From: an uncultured Clostridium sp.
Lineage (GTDB): Bacteria; Bacillota; Clostridia; TANB77; CAG-508
Assembly: GCA_946404215.1 (NCBI GenBank)
Contig: CAMJCT010000005.1
Span: forward strand, 29,760 to 93,759
Direction of reading: 5' to 3'
DNA: 64,000 nt
Positions 46,509-56,008 of this stretch are shown here, piece after piece. The translations under genes and the position numbers were made by a program. The notes under the pieces are model-generated. The model was not told where the DNA came from and searched no databases. It worked only from the letters and a program-made list of their open reading frames with translations. Positions within the stretch are counted from its first letter, which is position 1. Every line of letters starts with the position of its first letter.

Positions 46509-47439
46509 TTAATAATTTTGATTTCTACATAAATGATAAGGTTTTGCAATTGATTTTACCATTTTCGAAGATGTAAAGAAATAATCGTTTATATCAATTG
46601 CATTAGTATTATCAATTTTATTTTTTATATAATCAATCACAACTATCATACTAGCTCTTATTTCAACCTCATACTTTGAAGAATAATCTATTTCAACCTT
46701 ATTATCTATAATATTTGTTAATTCTTCATTATACTGAATTATCCTCAACGCTCTCATAGTCTGTGGTATTTTATAGTCTGCACATCCGAGCCAAATGAGA
46801 ATAATCAACTTTAATTTTTTCCATTTGTTCTCTTAGATGAAGTATATCAGATGTTAATAATTGAGCTAATTTATAAAAGTAAATGGTCTTTCCATCGTAC
46901 TCTCTTTCATCCTTAAATGCTGAAAAACTATTTATAATAATTTTAAATAACTCTATATCACTACTTATAGTATAAATATAGTCATAAAAATTTCCATTCA
47001 TTTTTTCTTTTACTATTTTACTTATTTGTTTAAGTGTTTCATATCTCTCTTTAATAAAATGAATCTCAACATTTCCTTTTAACATAATCTTAAATTCTTC
47101 ATAATTTATGTCATATAAATCTTTTAGACTCTTGTCTTTAACAAATTTTAGCATTGCATAAAATAATGCATCTGATCCATCTTTTTCTCCCAATTCAGTA
47201 TCTATAGTCCATTTTGGTGTACCCCAAAATGAATAATCTATTGAATCAAAAATAAGCATAAAATTTATGACGTTTTTGATTCCTAAATCAAAAATATTAT
47301 ATGGATTATTACTAAGCCAATGTTTTAATCCGTTGCTATCAATCGTTGTGATAAAATCAATCAATTTTTCATAATTAATTGTTACATATTTTGAATTATT
47401 CATTACATATTTACAACTATCTATAACTTTTTCTAACAT
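46509..47439 (-). CDS. Queuosine salvage protein (DUF2419), read through one CGG recoding site
   Basis: 309 residues after joining. Part one includes FDSIDYSFWGTPKW and SDALFYAMLKF; part two reads GCADYKIPQTMRALRIIQYNEEL and ends SIAKPYHLCRNQNY, matching the C-terminal PYHL signature of the family, which releases queuine from Q nucleosides. The join is at CGG 46788: LA-CGG-ATG becomes LA-GGA-TGT, giving LAGCADYK. Unshifted, the protein ends four codons later. Starts at ATG 47439 with GAGG upstream. Confidence 0.85.
46786..46788 (-). other. CGG +1 recoding site 8 (queuosine salvage gene)
   Basis: GCT-CGG-ATG becomes GCT-GGA-TGT, restoring LAGCADYKIPQ, the family's ADY-VPQ region. Confidence 0.88.
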
Positions 47440-47458
47440 ATTTCCCTCATCTCTTTAT

Positions 47459-47815
47459 TTACGAAAGTGGTTTCTTATAAAAAGTGTTTATATTTCTACT
47501 ATAAAATTCTATCATTTCTTCATCATTACGTCTTTTCCCATTTACTCTTCTAACATACATGCCTGGCTGTTTTTCTTCTGGAACATTTTCTAAATATAAA
47601 TTATCATCCATTGCAAATACTGGAATATTTGTAACTTTTGAATAAGCTCTAGCTTTTAAAATAGAATTCTCCATTGCATTTTTGCCATTTTCTTCTACTT
47701 CTATATCTGTATTAATATCTTTTAATGTCATCACTTCAATTCCTTTTTCTTGTAATCCTTTTGAAAATCTTTTTGCTTTAGACTCATTTCCTGTTGCGAA
47801 TAATACTTTTTTCAT
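47459..47815 (-). pseudogene. Truncated HAM1/RdgB-like NTP pyrophosphatase
   Basis: 118 residues starting MKKVLFATGNESKAKRFSKGL, the family's NTP-binding start, and including FAMDDNLYLENVPEEKQPG. Homologues continue about 70 residues further; here the frame stops after FYKKPLS, which may be a deletion junction. No CGG explains the loss. Possibly still folded, more likely decayed. Confidence 0.6.
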
Positions 47816-47970
47816 TATATCATTTCCTTTCTATATTTCTCATAATCCATTTTATATCTCCTATTTATAATATTTATTACCTTCTTTTACTATATTAAAT
47901 GATCTACTGTAATATTTTCCAAATTCTATAAATTATTCTATAATTTGTCAATATTTTTACTAAAACTAAT

Positions 47971-48020
47971 TACTTAACGCGGACTTCTAGGTGATTACTA
48001 TATAAATATTTTGATAACCT
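47971..48020. repeat. Relic of the palindromic repeat family
   Basis: GGTGATTACTATATAAATATTTTGA resembles the inner arm of copies 1 and 2. The rest of the gap 47816-48117 holds only the promoter of the next gene. Confidence 0.5.
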
Positions 48021-48021
48021 A

Positions 48022-48050
48022 TTGACAATTTAATCATCCTTAAATTATAT
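48022..48050 (+). promoter_or_regulatory. Promoter of the His-tailed CDF transporter gene
   Basis: TTGACA (48022-48027), 17-base spacer, TTATAT (48045-48050), about 70 bases before the ATG. Confidence 0.65.
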
Positions 48051-48117
48051 TATAAAGTAGTATATTACATTAAATTAAAACACAAATTATATATTTTTAA
48101 AATATGGGAGAATTATT

Positions 48118-49008
48118 ATGAAAACAGAAGAAAATATTTTAATTGCTTTTATTTTAAATTTTAGTTTTTCAATTTTTGAATTTTTTGGTGGTATATTTAC
48201 TAATTCAGTAGCAATATTGTCTGACTCTATACATGATATGGGCGATGCTTTAAGTATAGGTATTTCTTTTTTCCTAGAGAAAAAAAGCAAAAAAAAACCT
48301 GATAATAATTATACCTATGGATATATTAGATATTCCGTCCTTGGAAGTTTAATTACAACAATTATTTTATTAATTGGTTCTATTCTAGTTATATATAAAG
48401 CTATTTTTAGAATTATTAACCCTTTAGAAGTAAATTATAAAGGTATGATACTGCTTGCTATTATAGGTGTTTTAATAAACTCTATGGCAGCATTTTCAAC
48501 CAGAAACAGTAATTCTCTTAATCAAAAATCTGTCAACCTTCATATGCTAGAAGATGTCTTAGGGTGGATTATAGTTCTTGTTGGTGCCATAATAATGAAT
48601 TATACAGATATAAGAATAATTGATCCTTTAATGAGTATTGGAGTTTCTCTTTTCATACTAATAAATGCATTAAAAAATCTAAAACAAATTTTGGATTTAT
48701 TTTTAGAAAAAACACCAGAGAACATAAATATTTCAGAATTAAAAGAACATCTTAAAAAAATTGATAACATTGAGGATATACATCATATCCACGTATGGAG
48801 TATAGATGGATATAATAACTATGCTACAATGCATATTGTTACAAAATCAAATGATATTAATAAAATAAAACAAAACATTAGAGAAGAATTAAAGAAATTT
48901 GGAATCTGCCATTCTATACTTGAAACAGAAAATGAAGTCTGCTCCGAAACAGAATGTAATATAAACATAAATTTCGAAGCAGATAATCACCACCATCATC
49001 ATCATTAA
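48118..49008 (+). CDS. Zinc-type cation diffusion facilitator with His tail
   Basis: 296 residues, six membrane segments. SDSIHDMGDALSIGISFF (near residue 36, metal site HxxxD) and NLHMLEDVLGWIIVLVG (near 140) are CDF metal-site helices; IHHIHVWSIDGYNNYATMHIV forms the cytoplasmic domain. The protein ends in six consecutive His. Likely a zinc efflux pump. One of the few plus-strand genes. GGGAG precedes the ATG. Confidence 0.92.
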   Translation: MKTEENILIAFILNFSFSIFEFFGGIFTNSVAILSDSIHDMGDALSIGISFFLEKKSKKKPDNNYTYGYIRYSVLGSLITTIILLIGSILVIYKAIFRIINPLEVNYKGMILLAIIGVLINSMAAFSTRNSNSLNQKSVNLHMLEDVLGWIIVLVGAIIMNYTDIRIIDPLMSIGVSLFILINALKNLKQILDLFLEKTPENINISELKEHLKKIDNIEDIHHIHVWSIDGYNNYATMHIVTKSNDINKIKQNIREELKKFGICHSILETENEVCSETECNININFEADNHHHHHH

Positions 49009-49020
49009 TACTTAATATTT

Positions 49021-49506
49021 CTACATTGTTCTATAATTATTCTTATCAGCTCTATCATCTAGCTTTCTATCATAACTTTCATTTTTATAGAACCAATCCG
49101 TTTTTCCATCTTTAGGATTGGCTTTTCTGCTTTTGTCTAGCAATAAATCTAAAAGTACTGCTACTGGAAGCGCAATTCCAATTAATGCTATAAATGTGTT
49201 TAAATATGAGATAGCATTTGTTATATTATTATTTACATCCATTAGTGATTTTATGCCCTCTATTAAAGTTGTTCCAAAGTAAAGACCATAAGCCACCAAA
49301 TACATTAGCGCACCTATTATTTTTCTTTTAACTATTAAAATAATACACACTAGAACAACAAAAAGAAGAATTATTTCCATTTGCTGATTTATTGGCACTA
49401 CTCCAGCAAAATCCATATTCGTTTCGTATGCAAATGCAACTATTATCCTAAATACCCAGAACATTACTACAAACATCACAAGTAACCATGTTGAAAAATT
49501 TTTCAT
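49021..49506 (-). CDS. Membrane protein of unknown function
   Basis: 161 residues with about four membrane segments between residues 5 and 123 and a charged C-terminal tail rich in Asp, Lys and Arg. No family recognised. GGAGG before the start. Convergent with the CDF gene, 12 bp apart. Confidence 0.75.
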   Translation of the reverse strand: MKNFSTWLLVMFVVMFWVFRIIVAFAYETNMDFAGVVPINQQMEIILLFVVLVCIILIVKRKIIGALMYLVAYGLYFGTTLIEGIKSLMDVNNNITNAISYLNTFIALIGIALPVAVLLDLLLDKSRKANPKDGKTDWFYKNESYDRKLDDRADKNNYRTM

Positions 49507-49548
49507 TAGTTTACCTCCTTATTATATTTTAATAAGTAATACTAATAA

Positions 49549-49571
49549 AGGCGGAAAAATCCGCCTAAACA
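49549..49571 (-). terminator. Terminator after the DUF1292 gene
   Basis: Arms AGGCGGA and TCCGCCT with a 4-base loop, followed by TTTATT on the minus strand; ends the ireB-ruvX-DUF1292 run. Confidence 0.7.
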
Positions 49572-49588
49572 AATATCTAGTCAACTTA

Positions 49589-49898
49589 TTAGTCTACAAA
49601 ATTAAAATCATCTTTAAATTTTTCTTTGAATATTTCAAATACACGATTTAAAACATCTTCGTCTTCAACGCTAATATAAGATTCTTCTTCAGAATTTTCG
49701 TCATCACTATCTTCAATCTGTAATATTACTACTTCTCCTTCATCTTCTTCTCCCTCTTCAGAAACAGGTAGTAGTACTACATATTCCTCTCCATCTAATT
49801 CAATTAAATCTAAAAATTCAAATTTAATTTCGTTTCCATCCTCATCATTTAGTATAACAATATTATCTAACTCTTCTCCTTCAAAATTTTCTTCCATT
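49589..49898 (-). CDS. DUF1292 acidic protein
   Basis: 102 residues from MEENFEGEELDNIVIL (GGAG upstream; 16 upstream codons not needed). The DUF1292 core FEFLDLIELDGEEYVVLLPV is followed by an acidic stretch and FEIFKEKFKDDFNFVD. Function unknown. Stands after ireB-ruvX as in many Firmicutes. Confidence 0.92.
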
Positions 49899-49963
49899 AT
49901 TTTTCTCCTTTCTATTTTAATCATTATATTATAATATAATAATAACATATTTTGAACTATCTC

Positions 49964-50386
49964 TTATGAACCTTTAATCTTGTTTACGTAGGTTTCTAAA
50001 ATATACTCTGCAGATATAGTATCAACTATATTTTTCTTTTTATTCTTGTTAATTTCTAATAAATTCATAGTCTTATGAGCTTCAACTGTTGTAAGTCTTT
50101 CATCTATTACTTCTATTTTAATTTTATTATATTTACATTTTAATTTATGAATAAATTGCTTTGTTATTCTTGCTCTTTCTGAAATAGTTCCATTCATATT
50201 TATTGGCATACCCACTACAAAAGTATCAATATCATATTTTTTTAATATTTCATCCAATTCTTTTAATACATTTTTATCTGTATTATTTCTTTGAATAGTT
50301 TTTAACCCTTGTACAGTAATATTTAATGCATCTGTTATAGCTATTCCAACTCTAGCCTCTCCATAATCAATACCTAAAATCCTCAT
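49964..50386 (-). CDS. ruvX: Putative pre-16S rRNA nuclease / Holliday junction resolvase-like RuvX
   Basis: 140 residues. MRILGIDYGEARVGIAITD (RNase H-fold first Asp), VVGMPINMNGT and EVIDERLTTVEAHK are YqgF signatures. Likely matures the 5' end of 16S rRNA. Four bp from ireB. Confidence 0.95.
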   Translation of the reverse strand: MRILGIDYGEARVGIAITDALNITVQGLKTIQRNNTDKNVLKELDEILKKYDIDTFVVGMPINMNGTISERARITKQFIHKLKCKYNKIKIEVIDERLTTVEAHKTMNLLEINKNKKKNIVDTISAEYILETYVNKIKGS

Positions 50387-50390
50387 ACAG

Positions 50391-50645
50391 TTATTCTTCT
50401 AATCCTATATATTTCTTTACCATTTTTTCAAGTAACTCGTCTCTCTCAATAGTTCTTATCTTATTTCTTGCATCATTATGGCTGGTAATATACGTTGGAT
50501 CACCAGATAAAATATATCCTACAATTTGATTGATTGGGTTGTATCCTTTTTCCATTAATGCATCATATACTTCTTTTAATATTTCTTGAGATTTTACATT
50601 TTCCTCTCTTTCAACTTTAAAATGCATTGTCTTATCAAATTCCAT
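50391..50645 (-). CDS. ireB: IreB family (UPF0297) regulatory protein
   Basis: 84 residues from [16 protein letters not shown] (GGAGGAG upstream). [40 protein letters not shown] is invariant in the family; in Enterococcus IreB is a Ser/Thr kinase substrate. First gene of the ruvX run. Confidence 0.95.
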   Translation of the reverse strand: MEFDKTMHFKVEREENVKSQEILKEVYDALMEKGYNPINQIVGYILSGDPTYITSHNDARNKIRTIERDELLEKMVKKYIGLEE

Positions 50646-50658
50646 TAACACTCCTCCT

Positions 50659-51789
50659 TTATATGTTTGTAATTTCGCTTTCGTCAACATCAGCATTATC
50701 TATATATTCTTCTAATTTTTTTAGTACCTCTTCTAATCCTGTACCTTTATAATACGAAGAAAGAACAAAATTTACTTTAGGACTTACAGCTTGTCCAAAA
50801 TCTGCTTTAATTTGTTTTTTACTAACATTATATCCCATGTCTTTTAACTCTTCTTCAGTTAACTGTATTTGTAATCTCTCTATTCCTTCTTTTAGTCCAT
50901 TTAAAAAGTCTGCTACACTATCTGTTTCTATTCCAGAAAATGCAATAACAAATTTAGGTCCCATATACCTTACAAATATATATTCACTTGAAATATTAGA
51001 TTTTATGTATTCACTCACTTGAGTTAAAACTTTATTACCCAATTCTCTGCAATACTTTTTATTTATTTCTTCTAAATTAATTATTCTAAACATACACATT
51101 GTTGATATTGTATATTGGTCTATTATCTTTTTACCATCTCCATAAAGATATTCTTCAGAATAAAGTCCTGTAAATAAATCTTTTCTTACTATAGATTCTA
51201 GTGTCTTCTGATGTACAACAGTCTTTAGTACAGCCACAATATTTTCTTTAATTACTTCTAGTACAGTTGTGTCTACATTATCAAAATCATGTGGAGTTCC
51301 ACTTTCTATAATCCAATATCCTATATAAACGTTATCAATATAAAGAGGAAAAAATATGGCGGATTTTGATCTTCCAAATTCCATTTGTTGATATGGAAGC
51401 CTTTCATTTTCATTATTTACAGTAACATATTTAGGTGTTGCAGATTGTATACTATCTTTAAACATATCAACTTCTTGTAATCCCTTTAAATTGTCCCAAT
51501 GTTTTGGATCTACGTTTGATGCTTTAATCTGATATTGTGCGCCATCAAATACTACTATAGTTGAATATTTAATTTCATATCTTTCAATTAAAATATCATT
51601 AATTTTCTTGATTTTTTGTTCTACTGTTGATGCCTCACCTATTGTATTTATAAAATCCTGAACAACATATAAATTTGTTATCTTTTGATTCATATTTTTA
51701 AATTTTTGTATTTTTTGATGTATTTTAAAATTATATATTATTAGTCCAATTACTATTATAACTAAAATAACTACCACCGTTATAAACAC
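50659..51789 (-). CDS. Membrane GAF protein with degenerate GGDEF domain
   Basis: 376 residues. One N-terminal membrane helix, a GAF-like domain (residues 50-190; [13 protein letters not shown]), then a GGDEF-fold domain in which the catalytic motif is replaced by YMGPKF near residue 285, so it is probably not a cyclase but a sensor or binding domain. It lies between the Tad-like ATPase and ireB. Confidence 0.8.
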   Translation of the reverse strand: MFITVVVILVIIVIGLIIYNFKIHQKIQKFKNMNQKITNLYVVQDFINTIGEASTVEQKIKKINDILIERYEIKYSTIVVFDGAQYQIKASNVDPKHWDNLKGLQEVDMFKDSIQSATPKYVTVNNENERLPYQQMEFGRSKSAIFFPLYIDNVYIGYWIIESGTPHDFDNVDTTVLEVIKENIVAVLKTVVHQKTLESIVRKDLFTGLYSEEYLYGDGKKIIDQYTISTMCMFRIINLEEINKKYCRELGNKVLTQVSEYIKSNISSEYIFVRYMGPKFVIAFSGIETDSVADFLNGLKEGIERLQIQLTEEELKDMGYNVSKKQIKADFGQAVSPKVNFVLSSYYKGTGLEEVLKKLEEYIDNADVDESEITNI

Positions 51790-51853
51790 AGACTTTTCCT
51801 CCTCTTTTGGTAATATTCATATTTTCAATTTAACTATTTTTTATGACATTTAT

Positions 51854-54100
51854 TTAAAAGTTTCTTTTCATTTTATCCAATGTGCTATTCATATTACTAG
51901 AAAATCTAGTTTCTCCTAATGATGGAGGCACATAACCTGAATTTGCTGTACCGCCAAAAGGATACACCATATTTCCCAATGTCTTTAATGACTGTAAAAA
52001 TTCTTTAGAATATCCTTTTAATGATATTTCACACTCAATTATACCTTCCAAGTATTTAGTATATATTTCTTGTTCAAATGGTATAGTAATATATTTTATT
52101 TTAGCTCTATCAAATAATTCCGTCATAAAAGACATAGATGGATCATTGTAAAAAGCTATTCCTCCAATTATCGTCTCATCCCTTATTCCTCTTATTTTTA
52201 TATATTTATTTAACACTATTTTTAGTTTATTTTCATCTAAAATATTTTTAGATTTTAAATCTCTTAAAAAGGCTGTAAGTGGTTGCATAGTTAATATATC
52301 CATTGTTTGTACCAAATATGTTTCTTGTGACTGTTTAAAATATTTCACTGGTGTATCAAAATCCGTATCAATTAAAACCAAAGAATGGTTCTTAATTAAA
52401 GTTTCCAATATTTTATCTGTATTTTTTATTGATTCATTTTCATTTGGTAGAGCTGCATATACAGTTAAATTCTTATTAACATTAATACCTCTTGCAACCC
52501 CTTGTGTAAGTCCCTGTATACATGTTGATGCTATCTGTCTTAATTGTTCTTCATTTTTAGTATAAATATAGTATGAATTTCTATTTTTTGTTGTATCCAA
52601 TATAGCAGTATTTACACCCATAGAAGACATAACCTCTGCCAAATTATTTACAATAAATGATGTTCCATTTTTTGTTGTTCCTAAAAAAGAGACGATTTTT
52701 TTATCTGGCGTTAATAATTCAGATAAATCGATATTATCAATATTATCAAAACCATCTATACTAGCTAACTCAAAATTTTCTTCTTTTTCTTTTATATCGT
52801 GATTTTGTTGCACCTTTTCTGTTTCTTCAAATCCTGGTAATATATTCTCTTCTTTTATTATTTGTGATTCAGTTTCTTCTTCAATCTCTGGTAAAAACTC
52901 TTCTTGGCTATTATTACTTACGTCATTTTCTTCATTATTTTCCTCAAATCCAGGTAATATATTCTCTTCTTCTAAATATGTTCTTTGTTCTTCCTCAAAT
53001 CCAGGTAAAATAATATCTTCAACTTCACTATCCTCTTCAATTATTGCTTGACTTTTTCTAGGTCTACCTCTTCCTCTTTTTGCAGTTGATATGTTTTCTT
53101 GTGCTTGGGGAATCTGATTCTTTCTAGGTCTACCTCTTCCTCTTTTTACAGGTTCTATTAATTCCTGTGTTGACTGAATCTCTTCTTCTAGATTTTCTTC
53201 CTGTGGTTCTTGCTGTATCTGAGCTTGTTGTGTTGAAGGTTTAGTTTTAGATAACCTCTTTATAGCATTCATGTTTACTGCTGATGGTATAACTACTGGT
53301 TTTGACATAACAGCTTCTCTATTGTTTGTTTTCAATAAAATTTGGCTTGGACCTTCATCATCCTTTTTACTCTTTTTAACTCGTATATCATTTGATACTT
53401 TGCTATTAAATGACATTATTTTTTGATATTTATCCGATCTTTCCTCCAATACTGCTCTTACATTTAGCGGTAAAAATTTCGAAATAATTCTTAATTGTGT
53501 ATCATTATATTGTGCTGCAATATTATCAAAGCTTTCAACATACTTGTCTTCATTTTTTCCCAACCTCTTATAATGCACCAAAATATTTTGTATTTCCATT
53601 TCACTTACGTCATTTTCATTCTCTGCTTTATAATTAACTTCCTCACTATCAATTTTATAGTAAATCTTTGCATCCTTTTTTGTACGAGGTCTATTTATTA
53701 ATTTGCACACCTCTTCTACACTTCTATCTGTTCCTATAATAGCATTGTAAATACCTATTCCAAATAGTTTAACTAACATCTGCTCTGATTTTGTTCTTCT
53801 ATCTGAACAAATCAGAATAATTGGTGTGTCATTTCCCATTATATTAGAAGCTTCATCACTTATACTATCTAATTTTTCAAAAATAAATTTATCAATTTGG
53901 TCATACTGTGTATGAGTAAAAGCTTCTAAATCTTCGCTTATTACAATTCTATCATATGATTTATCTTTCTGTAATTCTTTCAATATTGCATTAAAGTAAT
54001 AAACATTTTTATATGAAATTATTTGTTTATATAATTTCTGATATTTTTTTATTATTGATTCTGATATCTCTTCATTACTTACAGCAAATAAGACTTTCAT
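51854..54100 (-). CDS. Tad-like (CpaE/TadZ) ATPase-fold protein with AT-hook motifs
   Basis: 748 residues. Residues 1-150 resemble a receiver-like domain (MKVLFAVSNEEISESI; IILICSDRRTKSEQ). The middle carries two KRGRGRPRK-type AT-hooks and four ILPGFEE repeats. From about residue 480 a SIMIBI-like ATPase fold follows (KKIVSFLGTTKNGTSFIVNNLAEVM), its Walker A altered to GTTKNGTS, with LIDTDFDTP as Walker B. TadZ-type proteins position pilus or conjugation machinery. AT-hooks suggest binding to AT-rich DNA. It sits 4 bp from the small pilin-like gene. Confidence 0.75.
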   Translation of the reverse strand: MKVLFAVSNEEISESIIKKYQKLYKQIISYKNVYYFNAILKELQKDKSYDRIVISEDLEAFTHTQYDQIDKFIFEKLDSISDEASNIMGNDTPIILICSDRRTKSEQMLVKLFGIGIYNAIIGTDRSVEEVCKLINRPRTKKDAKIYYKIDSEEVNYKAENENDVSEMEIQNILVHYKRLGKNEDKYVESFDNIAAQYNDTQLRIISKFLPLNVRAVLEERSDKYQKIMSFNSKVSNDIRVKKSKKDDEGPSQILLKTNNREAVMSKPVVIPSAVNMNAIKRLSKTKPSTQQAQIQQEPQEENLEEEIQSTQELIEPVKRGRGRPRKNQIPQAQENISTAKRGRGRPRKSQAIIEEDSEVEDIILPGFEEEQRTYLEEENILPGFEENNEENDVSNNSQEEFLPEIEEETESQIIKEENILPGFEETEKVQQNHDIKEKEENFELASIDGFDNIDNIDLSELLTPDKKIVSFLGTTKNGTSFIVNNLAEVMSSMGVNTAILDTTKNRNSYYIYTKNEEQLRQIASTCIQGLTQGVARGINVNKNLTVYAALPNENESIKNTDKILETLIKNHSLVLIDTDFDTPVKYFKQSQETYLVQTMDILTMQPLTAFLRDLKSKNILDENKLKIVLNKYIKIRGIRDETIIGGIAFYNDPSMSFMTELFDRAKIKYITIPFEQEIYTKYLEGIIECEISLKGYSKEFLQSLKTLGNMVYPFGGTANSGYVPPSLGETRFSSNMNSTLDKMKRNF

Positions 54101-54103
54101 TTG

Positions 54104-54515
54104 TTACCCCCTTCCAAATTTTACAAACACTGCAAAGGCAAGTGGTAATATTTGGCATATAATTAATATTGTTACAAAAGTTACAATTAAAGCCATTCCC
54201 TTTTCTAGAGTATCTAGCTTTCTAACACCTATAACATATTGATGAATAGCTCCTATTGCAATTCCTAAAAAGCATAATGGAATACTGTAAATTCGCACTA
54301 TATTTAATATATATGCTACCGTTCCATATATGTCAGATCCGGTATTTTTCTTTGTAATCTTCTAAAGAATTTGAAGCATTCTCTTTTAATTCAATAATCT
54401 TACTTTCTGTTTCTTTATCAATTACTTTAGCTTCTGTAGCATACACTGAATTAACTATAAAAAGCATTCCAATAATTAGTACTAATATTGATGCAATTAT
54501 TATTTTTTTTCTCAT
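54104..54515 (-). CDS. Small pilin-like (TrbC/VirB2-type) membrane protein, joined at a CGG recoding site
   Basis: Read straight, a 60-residue secreted peptide ends YRI. With +1 at CGG 54341 it continues through GSDIYGTVAYILNIVRIYSIP and two membrane helices to 54104 (136 residues). The layout (signal peptide, short hydrophilic part, two membrane helices, basic joint VRKLDTLEKG) resembles TrbC/VirB2-type pilins or SpoIIIAC-like proteins. Its neighbour is the Tad-like ATPase. Family assignment is tentative; the join is supported by the continuous frame and by the fact that the second half has no ribosome site of its own. Confidence 0.7.
54339..54341 (-). other. CGG +1 recoding site 9 (pilin-like gene)
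   Basis: TAC-CGG-ATC-TGA becomes TAC-GGA-TCT-GAC; fuses a signal-peptide half and a two-helix half into one frame. Confidence 0.78.
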
Positions 54516-54616
54516 TATTATTAGCCCCTTTCATAAGTCTTATTTTTGCAAAAAATCCCTTATAATCACCATACTCTAATATCATACAATAAATAATAAA
54601 AAATATCAAGAATTTT

Positions 54617-55855
54617 TTACAATTTATTATATAAATATTTCATATAGTTATATACTCCATTTGACCAATTTTTGTCTGTTGCATACTTCGTATTTACTCC
54701 AGCTATAGTTGGACCATTATAATATGTTCCTTCTGCTATTTCTCCACCATAAATCTTAGTTCCAGCTGGATTTAAGTAATATTTTGTGAATACTCTAGCA
54801 ATTAAATCTATACTTTCTGAATAATCTGAGAAGTTATATGCTCCATTATAAGGATTAGAATCGTATGCTCCATATCCAAATAAATTATTCTTATTTTTAG
54901 ATATTTTGGATGTTCCCCATGCACTTTCATGTATTCCAACACTTGCTACAAAAACACCATTTATATTATATTGTTTCTCTATATAGTAAAAATATTGTGC
55001 ATTATTCTGAAAAACCTTATTAGTATCTTTATCATCAGACAATATTTTTTTAAACTGTTCCAATGAAAGACCACTTGGTTTATTTAATTGCATATTATAA
55101 TTCAAATTAGCAACTAATTGTGCTTTTGATTTTGATGTTTCAGAATCTACCTCTTCCTTACTATTACTTTCTGGACTTACATATGTGGTACATTCAGCTT
55201 TAACATACCCAGTGGTACCAGATGCAGATATTTTATACCAATCTCCAGTTATTTCTAATATTTTTAACTCTTTTTCTTTAAATACGGTGGTCATTTTTTT
55301 TGATTCTTCATTAGGTTCTGTCATAATAGAAAGTCTATCTGAAGTAACATATACATTATCTCCAACCTTTACTTTATAATTACTCTTGTATTTTGCAGTT
55401 CCCACTTCTACAATTTTATTTATAGCTGCTTTTGTGACTTTACATGATACCTGTTCTTCTGAAATAAGTTCTTCATTTTGATATACCCTCTTTTTTGTTA
55501 TTTGTTGTTTTCCTTGTCTTCCTTCTTGAACTACCTGTATTGTTCCTTTTGATATTAAATTGTTTTCTTGATATTTAGTTATGTATTCTAAATTTACTTC
55601 TTCAATAACATATTCAACTTTATCTTTCGTTTTTGAATCTTCGGAAATAATTTCTTCTATATCTATAGGATTTGCATTGCTTATTTTCAATTTTTCAAAT
55701 CCATCTGAAAATTCTTTTGCATAAACATTGTTCTTACCAAAATATCTATTACAAAGCATCATTATATATATTATACTTGTCAAACACACACATAAAAAAA
55801 TTGCCTTTTTAAATGTAAATTTTATATTTTTTTTAAGTTTATCTTTAGATTTCAT
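54617..55855 (-). CDS. Secreted G5/SH3b glucosaminidase
   Basis: 412 residues from MKSKDKLKKNIKF (AGGTGA upstream; 34 upstream codons not needed). Signal/anchor helix near residues 17-34, a G5 domain (EEVNLEYITKYQENNLISKGTIQVVQEGRQGKQ), a bacterial SH3 domain (VYVTSDRLSIMTEPNEESKKM), and a glucosaminidase domain with the catalytic Glu in GVFVASVGIHESAWGTS. It cleaves peptidoglycan outside the cell. It lies between rho and the pilin-like gene. Confidence 0.92.
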   Translation of the reverse strand: MKSKDKLKKNIKFTFKKAIFLCVCLTSIIYIMMLCNRYFGKNNVYAKEFSDGFEKLKISNANPIDIEEIISEDSKTKDKVEYVIEEVNLEYITKYQENNLISKGTIQVVQEGRQGKQQITKKRVYQNEELISEEQVSCKVTKAAINKIVEVGTAKYKSNYKVKVGDNVYVTSDRLSIMTEPNEESKKMTTVFKEKELKILEITGDWYKISASGTTGYVKAECTTYVSPESNSKEEVDSETSKSKAQLVANLNYNMQLNKPSGLSLEQFKKILSDDKDTNKVFQNNAQYFYYIEKQYNINGVFVASVGIHESAWGTSKISKNKNNLFGYGAYDSNPYNGAYNFSDYSESIDLIARVFTKYYLNPAGTKIYGGEIAEGTYYNGPTIAGVNTKYATDKNWSNGVYNYMKYLYNKL

Positions 55856-56008
55856 AATATCACCTACTACAATTTTAACTTTTATGTCTATTTTTGTCAA
55901 TTTAAATTTATGGAAATTTTGTTGCTGTCTCGAAATTTTATTATCTATAAAAAACAATATCTAACCTATATACGTAATAAAAGAGTAGTATATTAAAACT
56001 CTACTCTT

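Noticed and set aside
46400-46515. A 33-codon frame with two CGG codons downstream of the queuosine-salvage gene
   Set aside because: There is a fair ribosome site, but no homology; with the shift it ends after about 20 codons. It cannot support either reading.
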